DNA of 29,039 nt from a virus. The DNA lies in IMG/VR virus record IMGVR_UViG_3300011440_000049, positions 1 through 29,039 of that record; one strand, written 5' to 3'. The position numbers and the translations under genes were made by a program. The notes beneath the pieces are model-generated. The model ran no database searches, was not told where the DNA came from, and saw nothing but the letters and a program-made list of their open reading frames with translations. Shown here piece by piece: positions 15,464 through 21,536 of this stretch (position 1 is the stretch's first letter; each line of letters starts with the position of its first letter).

Positions 15464-15750
15464 TTAGTTGTCACCTCTAAGATTGTTGTCATAAGATACG
15501 CCCCTAGGAACGCCGCCGCTAGGCCGGATATTATGGCTGTCCATATCATGTAGTTCTGTATTCGTTGTTCAAGAGCTACGGAGATAGATACGAACAGTAG
15601 ATACGTTACCAGCCCCACTATCCCGGCGGATATCAGCCCGGTTAGCAGGATCAATTGAACGTAGTTCGGAGCCTTGAACACGAACACGAAGGCTCCGATC
15701 ATGATTGATACGGATAAGCCGTAGATTAGTAGTCTACCCGGGTCAATCAT
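15460..15750 (-). CDS. Three-pass small membrane protein, holin-like
   Basis: 96 residues with three predicted transmembrane helices (about 8-27, 31-55, 70-92) and short polar loops, ending Val-Thr-Thr-Lys. Size and topology match class I holins, but no endolysin gene is next to it, so a lysis role is only a suggestion. It could instead be a superinfection-exclusion or signalling membrane protein. The start ATG (15750) overlaps the upstream stop as ATGA, and its own stop overlaps the next start the same way, so the cluster is translationally coupled. Confidence 0.7.
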   Translation of the reverse strand: MIDPGRLLIYGLSVSIMIGAFVFVFKAPNYVQLILLTGLISAGIVGLVTYLLFVSISVALEQRIQNYMIWTAIISGLAAAFLGAYLMTTILEVTTK

Positions 15751-16646
15751 TCCTTGGCCTCCATTGAAGCTTTGATGTGCCGTTCTTTCAGGATGATACC
15801 CTTTTGAATATCGCCCCGCCAGAACTTGGGAACCCAACGTATGAATTCGTCTGTTTGCTCCCGATGATAGGTTCTGAAATGACCTTCAACGGCATGATAG
15901 GCCGGACTTTCCCTGAACCTGTCCCCCACACTAAGGGTAGAATTGGAGTTAGGTTCGTATTTGATCCGGGGCTTATCAATCATGATCGTAACTTGTTTGA
16001 ATTCGATCAACGGACGTTTGCCGCGCCTAGCCCTAGCCTTTTGCAGCTTGTGGGAATGAACAGTCTTTTTAATCTCACATACCTTGGGAATGGACAGGAC
16101 AAACAAACAATCCAAAGCGTCTCTAACGTAAGCCGTTATCGTATCTTCGCTATCCAGCCCATCCGTCCTAGGCCAACCCAAAGTAAGCATTTCAAAACTC
16201 TCTTGCGAAGCATACGGAGGCATATCAACGGCTAGTACGCCGAACGTATGGCAAACAGCGTCGTTGCACATAACGAACGATATCGACAACATTTCGGCTT
16301 TCTTGGCTATTGTCCCATCTTCGTATTTCATTTCAACGTCGCAAGACGCAATATAGACCCCGATCTTGGTCCGCTCTACCGGGGTTAGAATAGGGTACTC
16401 TATCCAAATGGGGTCCGATGGAAGTTGAATGTTTTTAGCCCATTGGGCAGACGTTAAGGCCTTTGCCTTGTAAAGACGTTCCACCGTATCGGAAGGGGAT
16501 TGCTCAAATACATACTTTGAACAATTGTCGTTAGACATTGCCCCCACAATAGACATATGGGCGGACATGATGTGTTTCCGGTTTTCTACGTCCGACATTG
16601 GGGCCGGTTCCCCTATCTCAAGGTAGCGTTGGGCTACTGTAGCCAT
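15747..16646 (-). CDS. Conserved hypothetical phage protein, first gene of the left arm
   Basis: 299-residue soluble protein. No firm family assignment. The C-terminal quarter carries Ala-Val-Glu-Gly-His-Phe-Arg-Thr-Tyr, then Arg-Trp-Val-Pro-Lys-Phe-Trp-Arg-Gly-Asp and Gly-Ile-Ile-Leu-Lys-Glu. That pattern (G-H-F/W-R ... W-V/I-x-x-x-x-R-G ... G) recurs at the end of many phage proteins of unknown function. An Ala-Arg-Ala-Arg-Arg-Gly-Lys-Arg basic patch sits near residue 205. It is first behind the 16.7-kb promoter and probably expressed early. A 15-codon upstream reading frame overlaps its start. Confidence 0.7.
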   Translation of the reverse strand: MATVAQRYLEIGEPAPMSDVENRKHIMSAHMSIVGAMSNDNCSKYVFEQSPSDTVERLYKAKALTSAQWAKNIQLPSDPIWIEYPILTPVERTKIGVYIASCDVEMKYEDGTIAKKAEMLSISFVMCNDAVCHTFGVLAVDMPPYASQESFEMLTLGWPRTDGLDSEDTITAYVRDALDCLFVLSIPKVCEIKKTVHSHKLQKARARRGKRPLIEFKQVTIMIDKPRIKYEPNSNSTLSVGDRFRESPAYHAVEGHFRTYHREQTDEFIRWVPKFWRGDIQKGIILKERHIKASMEAKE

Positions 16647-16681
16647 GTTGTTCCCCCGTGTTCGTAATGGCAGGTTGCCAT
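16634..16681 (-). CDS. Possible 15-residue leader peptide overlapping the next gene's start
   Basis: ATG at 16681 with its own TGTGGGG ribosome binding site encodes MATCHYEHGGTTWLQ and stops at a TAG 10 bases inside the following gene. The following gene's ribosome binding site and start repeat the same GGGGAACAACATGGC sequence. Translation of the leader would bring ribosomes to the second start, or compete with it. No codon bias test is possible at this length. Confidence 0.4.
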   Translation of the reverse strand: MATCHYEHGGTTWLQ

Positions 16682-16711
16682 GTTGTTCCCCACAAGTTGT
16701 TGTAGGATGGG

Positions 16712-16764
16712 AGGCTAGCAGGGTGAAAAGGGTACGTCAAGGTTCAAACGTATATACGGTTAAC
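16712..16764 (-). promoter_or_regulatory. Leftward promoter of the 16.6-kb operon with TTAAC half-box
   Basis: TTGACG (16740-16735), 17 bases, TAGCCT (16717-16712). Upstream is TTAACCG (16763-16757), with a 16-bp gap to the -35. The second TTAA is present but at the wrong distance (N3), so this is a half-site. It drives the genes from 16646 to 14770. Confidence 0.65.
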
Positions 16765-17151
16765 GATTAAATTCAGACGGGGTGGAAATGGGGTAGCCCC
16801 GACGTTTTGAATAAAATTTTAGGGGTAGGTGGGGGGTGGCGTTAACGTTAACGAATTCGCTTTGGGTGTTGTTGTCTATTGATTAAAATTAATTTTAATT
16901 TGAATACTTAACGAGTGTTAGGGTAATTAATTAACGTTAACGGGTATACACCATGTATGTATGTATGTAGGTACAGCCATACGCTTCACATTCATACAAC
17001 CATAGTGTGTTCGCATAACATACATTATGGAATATAAGGCGGTCGCCTTATTATTGCAACCTATGTTAGTATGGTAAGTAGCGGTTAGCACTAACGATTA
17101 GGGTTAATCATGTATACGCTGTATGAATACTATCTATCAGATATCTAGCAC

Positions 17152-17178
17152 CCCACAAGGGGCTAAGCCCTTGTTCTT
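17152..17178. terminator. Small hairpin with T-rich tail
   Basis: CAAGGG-GCTAAG-CCCTTG followed by TTCTT, in the gene-free region. The 6-bp stem and short T run make a weak terminator candidate. No gene directly upstream requires it, so it may act in the control region instead. Confidence 0.35.
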
Positions 17179-17182
17179 ACTT

Positions 17183-17345
17183 AATATCTATTATATCTAT
17201 TATTATCTATTAAAAAAGAGAGTAGTTGGACAGTATAGAGGTGTATAGAAAGGCCGGTTTCCATAGATATCATAGATATTGATTATTATTGTTTAATATC
17301 AATAGCTTACCAATATCTATCGCCCCCTAGATATAATAGATATTG
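17183..17345. repeat. Iteron-like AATATCTAT repeats
   Basis: AATATCTATTATATCT (17183-17198) has an exact inverted copy at 17329-17344. ATAGATAT occurs in tandem at 17263-17280. The last pair forms a 10-bp-arm hairpin. Such clusters usually bind a replication initiator or repressor. Confidence 0.65.
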
Positions 17346-17362
17346 CCTCCCAACAACAACTT

Positions 17363-17414
17363 TTAACCGTATTTACATAGAGTTCTTGACGTATACACTA
17401 TATACCCCTATGAT
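17363..17414 (+). promoter_or_regulatory. Rightward promoter with TTAACCG half-box
   Basis: TTAACCG (17363-17369), 16-bp gap, TTGACG (17386-17391), 17 bases, TATGAT (17409-17414). It drives the first rightward gene. Confidence 0.7.
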
Positions 17415-17454
17415 ACCGCCCCGACTACACAACACTAATTTGTGGGGAAGTAAC

Positions 17455-17646
17455 ATGTCTAAGCTTGTCTTAATAATCAAAGATGAAAACGAAGTTATCT
17501 ACCAACATTGGGAACTAGAGACAGACGAACAAAGTATAGTACGAAACAAAATGAACATATCTAATCTATGGATTAATTACATTTTGCATAAAACTAAGAA
17601 TATGAAATGTATCATTATCGCAGGCAAACCCCCTGTTAACCGATAA
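17455..17646 (+). CDS. Small hypothetical protein, first gene of the right arm
   Basis: 63 residues: Met-Ser-Lys-Leu-Val-Leu-Ile-Ile-Lys-Asp, then a Trp-Glu-Leu-Glu-Thr acidic stretch, and ending Pro-Pro-Val-Asn-Arg. Codon use is more A/T-rich than in the neighbours. The ATG at 17455 has GGGGAAG 5 bases upstream, and its promoter lies 40 bases further upstream, downstream of any earlier in-frame start. Unknown function; by position an immediate-early gene. Confidence 0.6.
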   Translation: MSKLVLIIKDENEVIYQHWELETDEQSIVRNKMNISNLWINYILHKTKNMKCIIIAGKPPVNR

Positions 17647-17707
17647 TTAACCGTCTCCCAACACTCCAATCTTAGAAGTTGACAACACTACATTCCCAAC
17701 GTATATT
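17635..17707 (+). promoter_or_regulatory. Promoter with TTAA-N7-TTAAC box
   Basis: GTTAACCGATAATTAACCG (17635-17653), a perfect TTAA-N7-TTAAC, 25-bp gap, TTGACA (17679-17684), 17 bases, TATATT (17702-17707). The box contains the stop codon of the preceding gene. Confidence 0.8.
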
Positions 17708-17735
17708 GAATGAAGTTGAACAACGGGAGACAGAC

Positions 17736-17918
17736 ATGACCTACTACCAGAACGAAATACAGAAATTCTTTGGTTGCAGCGAAGTTGCAGCTAAGAATAT
17801 TCACCAATTGGTGTGCGTTTCGGGGATTTCGTTTTCGAATTCCTCACAAGAACAGTTGAACCGGGCTTACACCAATGCCCGTGACGCACTTGTATACCTG
17901 AACAAGCTGGAGGATTGA
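17736..17918 (+). CDS. Small hypothetical protein
   Basis: 60 residues, probably all helical (Tyr-Tyr-Gln-Asn-Glu-Ile-Gln-Lys-Phe-Phe-Gly-Cys). The Cys-Ser-Glu-Val-Ala-Ala-Lys-Asn-Ile segment could be a helix-turn-helix, but I cannot assign a family. The start at 17736 is supported by GGGAG 7 bases upstream. Confidence 0.6.
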   Translation: MTYYQNEIQKFFGCSEVAAKNIHQLVCVSGISFSNSSQEQLNRAYTNARDALVYLNKLED

Positions 17919-17921
17919 TAA

Positions 17922-18077
17922 ATGTCTACGGAACTAATCAAACAGCTACAGTCCGAAATTGCGTACTGGATTGTTCGTATCAAGTTAGAGAATGACTGGA
18001 ATACGATTGTCAAGATTGAAACCCATATCATGGCACTAGAACATGAAATCGGAAGATTAGCCCCACATAGGGGCTAG
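17922..18077 (+). CDS. Small helical protein
   Basis: 51 residues (Met-Ser-Thr-Glu-Leu-Ile-Lys-Gln-Leu-Gln), almost entirely one amphipathic helix with Trp16 and Trp26. It starts 4 bases after the preceding stop, with GGAGG overlapping that gene's end as ribosome binding site. Its stop codon lies in the arm of an intrinsic terminator. Unknown function. Confidence 0.6.
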   Translation: MSTELIKQLQSEIAYWIVRIKLENDWNTIVKIETHIMALEHEIGRLAPHRG

Positions 18078-18086
18078 TTTCTTTTT
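18058..18086 (+). terminator. Intrinsic terminator
   Basis: TAGCCCC-ACATA-GGGGCTA followed by GTTTCTTTTT. The stem is perfect at 7 bp, and the 3' arm contains the stop codon of the preceding gene. Confidence 0.8.
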
Positions 18087-18131
18087 AACTCATTATCAAA
18101 GTATTAAGGTTAACGCCACCCCCCAACTTTA

Positions 18132-18184
18132 TTAACCATGATACAAGATAACTATTGACGTATAAATAAGGATATGCCTAGGCT
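18132..18184 (+). promoter_or_regulatory. Promoter with TTAACCAT half-box
   Basis: TTAACCAT (18132-18139), exactly the described CtrA half-site; 16 bp from TTAACCA to TTGACG (18155-18160); 18 bases; TAGGCT (18179-18184). It drives the operon from 18208 to 20025. Confidence 0.65.
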
Positions 18185-18207
18185 GGACCCCCACATAGGA
18201 GGGCAGA

Positions 18208-18477
18208 TTGTTCAAGGACCTAGAGGCCAAGTCCCATAAGTATACTAACATTGAACATAGGGCATACATCAAGTGTGGGGATAAGTTACTACTAATATCC
18301 GTCACAAGTCATTATAAGTCCCATAGAACATACGGCAAAGTTATTTCTAGCTTCTGGAGGCTGAAAGGGGATACAATCAGCCGACTAGCCGCCCAACTGC
18401 TATTCGAGGCCTACCCATCACAAGAGTTTCGCAAATGCAAGCTACTAGCGCCCAACCAATCCATATCAACAACGTAA
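18208..18477 (+). CDS. Small hypothetical protein (TTG start)
   Basis: 89 residues, basic, with a Tyr-Ile-Lys-Cys-Gly-Asp-Lys-Leu-Leu-Leu-Ile-Ser-Val strand region and a Leu-Ala-Ala-Gln-Leu-Leu-Phe-Glu-Ala-Tyr helix. The start is TTG, chosen because an excellent AGGAGGG lies just upstream. Unknown function. Confidence 0.6.
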   Translation: MFKDLEAKSHKYTNIEHRAYIKCGDKLLLISVTSHYKSHRTYGKVISSFWRLKGDTISRLAAQLLFEAYPSQEFRKCKLLAPNQSISTT

Positions 18478-18683
18478 CCTTTCGCTGCTATCATGTCGTA
18501 GGCCTCCGGTTCAAATGGGTTAGTGACGATACAGAACTAGAGGCCTATCGCTACCCCCATTCATTGACGTATCGGGCCGTAGTAAGAGGGGAACTAATCC
18601 AGAAGAAATTTCGTTCAATGCAAGGGGCAATGCGATACGCCGTTGAAGTTCGGCAATCCTATGACGTATGGAAGGAAAGATAA
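18435..18683 (+). CDS. Small hypothetical protein
   Basis: 82 residues, basic, with several Tyr and Arg and a C-terminal helix (Gln-Gly-Ala-Met-Arg-Tyr-Ala-Val-Glu-Val-Arg-Gln-Ser-Tyr). It overlaps the preceding gene by 43 bases and has a weak AAGAG upstream, so the start is less certain. Its TAA overlaps the next ATG (TAATG). Unknown function. Confidence 0.6.
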   Translation: MQATSAQPIHINNVTFRCYHVVGLRFKWVSDDTELEAYRYPHSLTYRAVVRGELIQKKFRSMQGAMRYAVEVRQSYDVWKER

Positions 18684-18949
18684 TGCCTCAAACCCGAACC
18701 CTTAAAACGAATTGTACGAATTGCCAACTTGAACTAGACGGAGCTACACACCCCACAATGGACATTGGACCCAAGCCCGGGGATATATCCGTTTGCGTCT
18801 ATTGCGGTCACGTCATGGCATTTACAGACACTCTTGGATTGCGTGACTTGACAGACGCCGAAATCGTTGCCGTAGCCGGAGACAAGCAATTATTGGAGGC
18901 CCAACATTTCGGGGCGTTCTTCCGCAAGCTGGACAAGGAAAATCAATGA
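18683..18949 (+). CDS. Small zinc-ribbon-like protein
   Basis: 88 residues. Cys-Thr-Asn-Cys (about 11-14) and Cys-Val-Tyr-Cys-Gly (about 38-41) form two CxxC knuckles separated by 23 residues, typical of a rubredoxin-like zinc ribbon. A helix (Leu-Thr-Asp-Ala-Glu-Ile-Val-Ala-Val-Ala-Gly) follows. Such proteins may bind nucleic acid or partner proteins; the target is unknown. The start at 18683 overlaps the preceding stop as TAATG, with AAGGAAAG upstream. Confidence 0.7.
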   Translation: MPQTRTLKTNCTNCQLELDGATHPTMDIGPKPGDISVCVYCGHVMAFTDTLGLRDLTDAEIVAVAGDKQLLEAQHFGAFFRKLDKENQ

Positions 18950-19044
18950 TGCGCCTACGCCCGGGGGTCAAAATGCTACTTGCGGTCATGTTGCTGGAGG
19001 CATGGATTTTAGTTCTAGTTGTGCTATGGTTGCTATTCCACTAA
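18946..19044 (+). CDS. 32-residue single-pass membrane protein
   Basis: Starts in an ATGA overlap with the preceding stop, with AAGGA upstream. Met-Met-Arg-Leu-Arg-Pro-Gly-Val-Lys is followed by a hydrophobic helix to the end (Leu-Val-Leu-Val-Val-Leu-Trp-Leu-Leu-Phe-His). The basic N-terminus suggests the start is cytoplasmic. Possible roles are a small holin or an accessory membrane peptide; nothing in the sequence decides. Confidence 0.55.
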   Translation: MMRLRPGVKMLLAVMLLEAWILVLVVLWLLFH

Positions 19045-19068
19045 CCCCCATCCTGAAAGGATATTCCA

Positions 19069-20025
19069 ATGCTTAACGTTAAAGACTTAGGTGCGAAAGG
19101 CAACGGAACAACGGACGATACAGAAGCACTACAGAACGCAATCAACGGAGACGACAGACACATCTATTTCCCCAAGGGGCGCTATCTCATTTCCAGCCCT
19201 ATCAGCTTTGAAACTCCCAACTTGAACTTTCATTACGAAGGCGAACCCGGGGCCGGTATCGTAGGCAACTTCCCGGACGCATTATTCAAGCGTAGCGTAA
19301 AGTCACCAATCGGAGGTGTTCACGTTATCGAAAAACTGATATTCGAGAACGGGCATAAAGACGGTAAGTGTTTGATGCTTCATTCTTGCGTTACGGCTGA
19401 AGTATCCAATTGTGGGTTTCAAGGTCAATGCAAGGTAGGAATTGAAACGTTCAATTCACAATGTCTTACAATGAATACCTGTTACGTCATCGGTATCAGG
19501 GGTGTTGGGGTTATGGCTGGAAATGCTACAGCCCTATTCAATTGTGATATTACGGGCTGTAACGAAGGGGTACGTCATCAAAACCTAGGCCTTACGGTTA
19601 TGGGCGGTAGGTACGAAGTAAACGGGATTGCGTTTCACTTGGGGCAGAATGAAAAGGGTGAAACGTTCCAATCTACCGGGGCCAAGATTTCGGGCCTATC
19701 CATGGAAAGTAACGACTACGGTATCTATGTTCGGGCCGGGGCCTCCATTGAAATCAGCGGGAATGCAATTACGAACAATACGCCCGATAAACATGCCGGG
19801 CTATACGTCCATGATGGGGAGGAAATCTTGTTCATGGGGAACGGCGTTAGCTCCGGTACCCATCCGTTCCTAGACGCTGCAATCTATCTGAACAACCCGA
19901 AACAATCCGTATTTCTTGCGAACCGTATCAGCGTAGCTAGTGGCAAGGATTGGCGTATGCCCGAAAGTTTGGAGGGGCGTAACTTGTTCTTTGCAGCGAA
20001 CCTACCCCCGGCCCCCGGAGCCTGA
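19069..20025 (+). CDS. Right-handed beta-helix protein, pectate lyase 3 / tailspike type
   Basis: 318 residues. The start Leu-Asn-Val-Lys-Asp-Leu-Gly-Ala-Lys-Gly-Asn-Gly-Thr-Thr-Asp-Asp-Thr-Glu-Ala-Leu is the N-terminal motif of the pectate lyase superfamily 3 fold, found in phage tailspikes and polysaccharide depolymerases. Then come an Ile-Tyr-Phe-Pro-Lys-Gly-Arg-Tyr element and about ten beta-helix turns with Gly/Asn corners. It has no virion-anchoring domain before the fold and no signal peptide, and lies on the plus strand among small genes, away from the fibre cluster. It may attach through another protein or act free after lysis. A strong terminator follows directly. Confidence 0.8.
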   Translation: MLNVKDLGAKGNGTTDDTEALQNAINGDDRHIYFPKGRYLISSPISFETPNLNFHYEGEPGAGIVGNFPDALFKRSVKSPIGGVHVIEKLIFENGHKDGKCLMLHSCVTAEVSNCGFQGQCKVGIETFNSQCLTMNTCYVIGIRGVGVMAGNATALFNCDITGCNEGVRHQNLGLTVMGGRYEVNGIAFHLGQNEKGETFQSTGAKISGLSMESNDYGIYVRAGASIEISGNAITNNTPDKHAGLYVHDGEEILFMGNGVSSGTHPFLDAAIYLNNPKQSVFLANRISVASGKDWRMPESLEGRNLFFAANLPPAPGA

Positions 20026-20044
20026 TATCGGATAGGTTGCGAAG

Positions 20045-20073
20045 CCCCGGGCCACAACCCGGGGTTTTTCTTT
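20045..20073 (+). terminator. Intrinsic terminator after the beta-helix gene
   Basis: CCCCGGG-CCACAA-CCCGGGG followed by TTTTTCTTT; a perfect 7-bp GC stem. Confidence 0.85.
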
Positions 20074-20081
20074 ATCAATTT

Positions 20082-20134
20082 GTTAACCACTATCAATCGT
20101 CGTAGTTGACGAACGTAGCTAGGCCCCGTATATT
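20082..20134 (+). promoter_or_regulatory. Promoter with TTAACCA half-box
   Basis: TTAACCA (20083-20089), with TTAT instead of TTAA seven bases further upstream; 16-bp gap; TTGACG (20106-20111); 17 bases; TATATT (20129-20134). CGTAG directly precedes the -35 and recurs in the spacer. Confidence 0.8.
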
Positions 20135-20180
20135 CTAATTCATGAGCAACGGGGAATGGTCCCCATAGACGGAGGCTCTA

Positions 20181-20465
20181 ATGAACTCTCAAATCGTAGC
20201 GAACGTCAACGGACGGGACGTAACCCGGGGCGAACTTTCGGAGGCTTTCAACTTGGTTGTTAACAAGACCAATTGGAAGTATCCAGTTGACGCCCGGGTT
20301 ATCTTGACCCCCGAACAGCGCAACTTGGTAACGGAAGCCGTTATCTTCTTTGCCGGATGCGTCCCCACATTCGAACCCCAAGGCCCCGTGTTCGAAAGCT
20401 TCAATCAGCTTGTTTGCGAATACCGGGTTAGGGCAGTTGGCTACTACAATGCGGTAGGGGCCTAG
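20181..20465 (+). CDS. Small hypothetical protein
   Basis: 94 residues starting Met-Asn-Ser-Gln-Ile-Val-Ala-Asn-Val-Asn-Gly-Arg-Asp-Val-Thr, with a Phe-Asn-Leu-Val-Val-Asn-Lys-Thr-Asn-Trp-Lys segment. The order (N-G-R-x-V-T ... F-x-x-V ... N-W-K) recurs in small phage proteins; function unknown. GGAGG precedes the ATG by 6 bases. The opposite strand is also open here but lacks a ribosome binding site. Confidence 0.7.
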   Translation: MNSQIVANVNGRDVTRGELSEAFNLVVNKTNWKYPVDARVILTPEQRNLVTEAVIFFAGCVPTFEPQGPVFESFNQLVCEYRVRAVGYYNAVGA

Positions 20466-20469
20466 GACC

Positions 20470-20724
20470 ATGGCAAAGCCTCCGGGCTACGACGTTAAAA
20501 TTCTTACCCTGATACGGGATACGGAACTAGGGGAAATTCGGGTCACGAATTATTCTACCCCTACGTCCCAACTCTACCGGGTCACGGCGTTTATTCCGGG
20601 CTACGCCTTGTTAGGCCCCGGTATTCCGGATTTAGAGAAATGGTGCGATACGCTGCTACTTGCCATAGATACGTTTGGGAGGTACGCTGATACCGCCCGC
20701 AAACAGGGTTGGAGTTCCCATTAA
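20470..20724 (+). CDS. Small hypothetical protein
   Basis: 84 residues, with strands Val-Lys-Ile-Leu-Thr-Leu-Ile and Gly-Glu-Ile-Arg-Val-Thr-Asn-Tyr in the first half and a helix Asp-Leu-Glu-Lys-Trp-Cys-Asp-Thr-Leu-Leu-Leu in the second. No family recognised. It starts 4 bases after the preceding gene and shares its promoter. Confidence 0.65.
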   Translation: MAKPPGYDVKILTLIRDTELGEIRVTNYSTPTSQLYRVTAFIPGYALLGPGIPDLEKWCDTLLLAIDTFGRYADTARKQGWSSH

Positions 20725-20793
20725 CGGTTTGTTTACTATACGCCAACGTCCCCCATTTTCGTAGTTGACTATCGTAGGTCCGTCGTCTATATT
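20721..20793 (+). promoter_or_regulatory. Promoter with a degenerate TTAAC element
   Basis: TTGACT (20765-20770), 17 bases, TATATT (20788-20793), with CGTAG both before the -35 and in the spacer. The only upstream element is TTAACGG (20721-20727) at a 37-bp gap, over the preceding stop; this is the weakest box of the set. Confidence 0.75.
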
Positions 20794-20840
20794 CCGACTA
20801 TCAGGAACGGGGCAAGGCCCCACAGACAGGAACTACGAAC

Positions 20841-21047
20841 ATGATGGACATTGATACCGCCAAGTCCTACGCCACCCGCGAAAACCTCATGAAAGCTCTT
20901 GAGCGTCTTGGGTTCGCTGATAAGCGCCCGATGGTTGTTCGGAATTCGGAAGGACGTTGGACGGCTATTTTCTCCCTGTCCATGGCCGGGATTGACGGCG
21001 GGTATATCGCCGTGTTTGCGGTTCATGGTTTCAAGACGTTCCAGTAA
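20841..21047 (+). CDS. Conserved small phage protein
   Basis: 68 residues. Thr-Arg-Glu-Asn-Leu-Met-Lys-Ala-Leu-Glu-Arg-Leu-Gly-Phe near the start, then Asn-Ser-Glu-Gly-Arg-Trp-Thr-Ala-Ile-Phe, match a type of small protein frequent in phages of Proteobacteria; function unknown. A second ATG follows directly and could also be used. Monocistronic, with terminator downstream. Confidence 0.65.
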   Translation: MMDIDTAKSYATRENLMKALERLGFADKRPMVVRNSEGRWTAIFSLSMAGIDGGYIAVFAVHGFKTFQ

Positions 21048-21074
21048 TCAACAGAAAGGAAGGTGATAAGGAAC

Positions 21075-21107
21075 AGCCCCGGTAGGTCCCCCCTCCGGGG
21101 CTTTTTC
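21075..21107 (+). terminator. Intrinsic terminator
   Basis: AGCCCCGG, 12-base loop, CCGGGGCT followed by TTTTCG; a perfect 8-bp stem. Confidence 0.8.
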
Positions 21108-21130
21108 GTTGCCCGTATACGATTGATTAA

Positions 21131-21211
21131 GGTTAACGGTTCTTAACCGTATACGGCGAAACTACGTACGTATTCAACGTAGTTGACTATCGTAGGTCCA
21201 GCCCGTATATT
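21131..21211 (+). promoter_or_regulatory. Promoter with a variant TTAA box
   Basis: GGTTAACGGTTCTTAACCG (21131-21149) has TTAA and TTAACC separated by 6 rather than 7 bases, and a 33-bp gap to TTGACT (21183-21188); 17 bases; TATATT (21206-21211). It is off the common spacing. Confidence 0.75.
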
Positions 21212-21245
21212 CTCACTATCGGAACAACGGAACGGAGTTACGGAC

Positions 21246-21536
21246 ATGGCCAAGAAAACTTATACGGTAACTTTCAAGGACGGGGCCACCCATAGCCGCA
21301 AGTCAGAACGGGCGTATACCTACGCCTACAAATATTCGTCATGGTACGAAGCATTTTGCTACGACCCGGAAAACCCGGACGCGGAAATTCCAGTGTTCCA
21401 CCACTATACCAAAGTAGGCTTTGCAGCTACGAAGGAACTTGCCGAAAAAGCCTTGACAACTCGGTTGAACGAAGCCGCTACCGCCCCGGATAGGGTTCAC
21501 GTCATCGGGGGCGAAGTTGCCCCCGTTAACGGATAA
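21246..21536 (+). CDS. Small hypothetical protein
   Basis: 96 residues, basic and Tyr-rich at the start (Lys-Lys-Thr-Tyr-Thr-Val-Thr-Phe-Lys-Asp-Gly-Ala-Thr-His), with a C-terminal helix with Lys-Glu-Leu-Ala-Glu-Lys-Ala-Leu. No family recognised. The ATG at 21246 has GGAG upstream; the frame open before it contains the promoter. The last codons (Pro-Val-Asn-Gly-stop) lie in the next promoter's box. Confidence 0.65.
   Translation: MAKKTYTVTFKDGATHSRKSERAYTYAYKYSSWYEAFCYDPENPDAEIPVFHHYTKVGFAATKELAEKALTTRLNEAATAPDRVHVIGGEVAPVNG

Larger units (their letters stand above)
16765..17362. other. AT-rich repeat region without genes; candidate origin/control region
   Basis: No convincing gene. It contains the 14-bp palindrome CGTTAACGTTAACG (16840-16853), the 18-bp perfect palindrome ATTAAAATTAATTTTAAT (16882-16899) and four ATGT units (16953-16968). 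It also holds the inverted repeat ATAAGGCG-GT-CGCCTTAT (17034-17051). A cluster of AATATCTAT motifs in both orientations (17183, 17263, 17272, 17312, 17336) includes a perfect 10-bp stem (17311-17320 with 17336-17345). It lies between the two divergent arms. Iterons plus AT-rich DNA fit a replication origin. Confidence 0.55.

Noticed and set aside
16953-16968. ATGT tetranucleotide repeat
   Set aside because: Only four units; simple slippage explains it.
20178-20471. Minus-strand frame opposite the 20181-20465 gene
   Set aside because: The plus-strand gene has a clear promoter and GGAGG; the opposite frame has neither.
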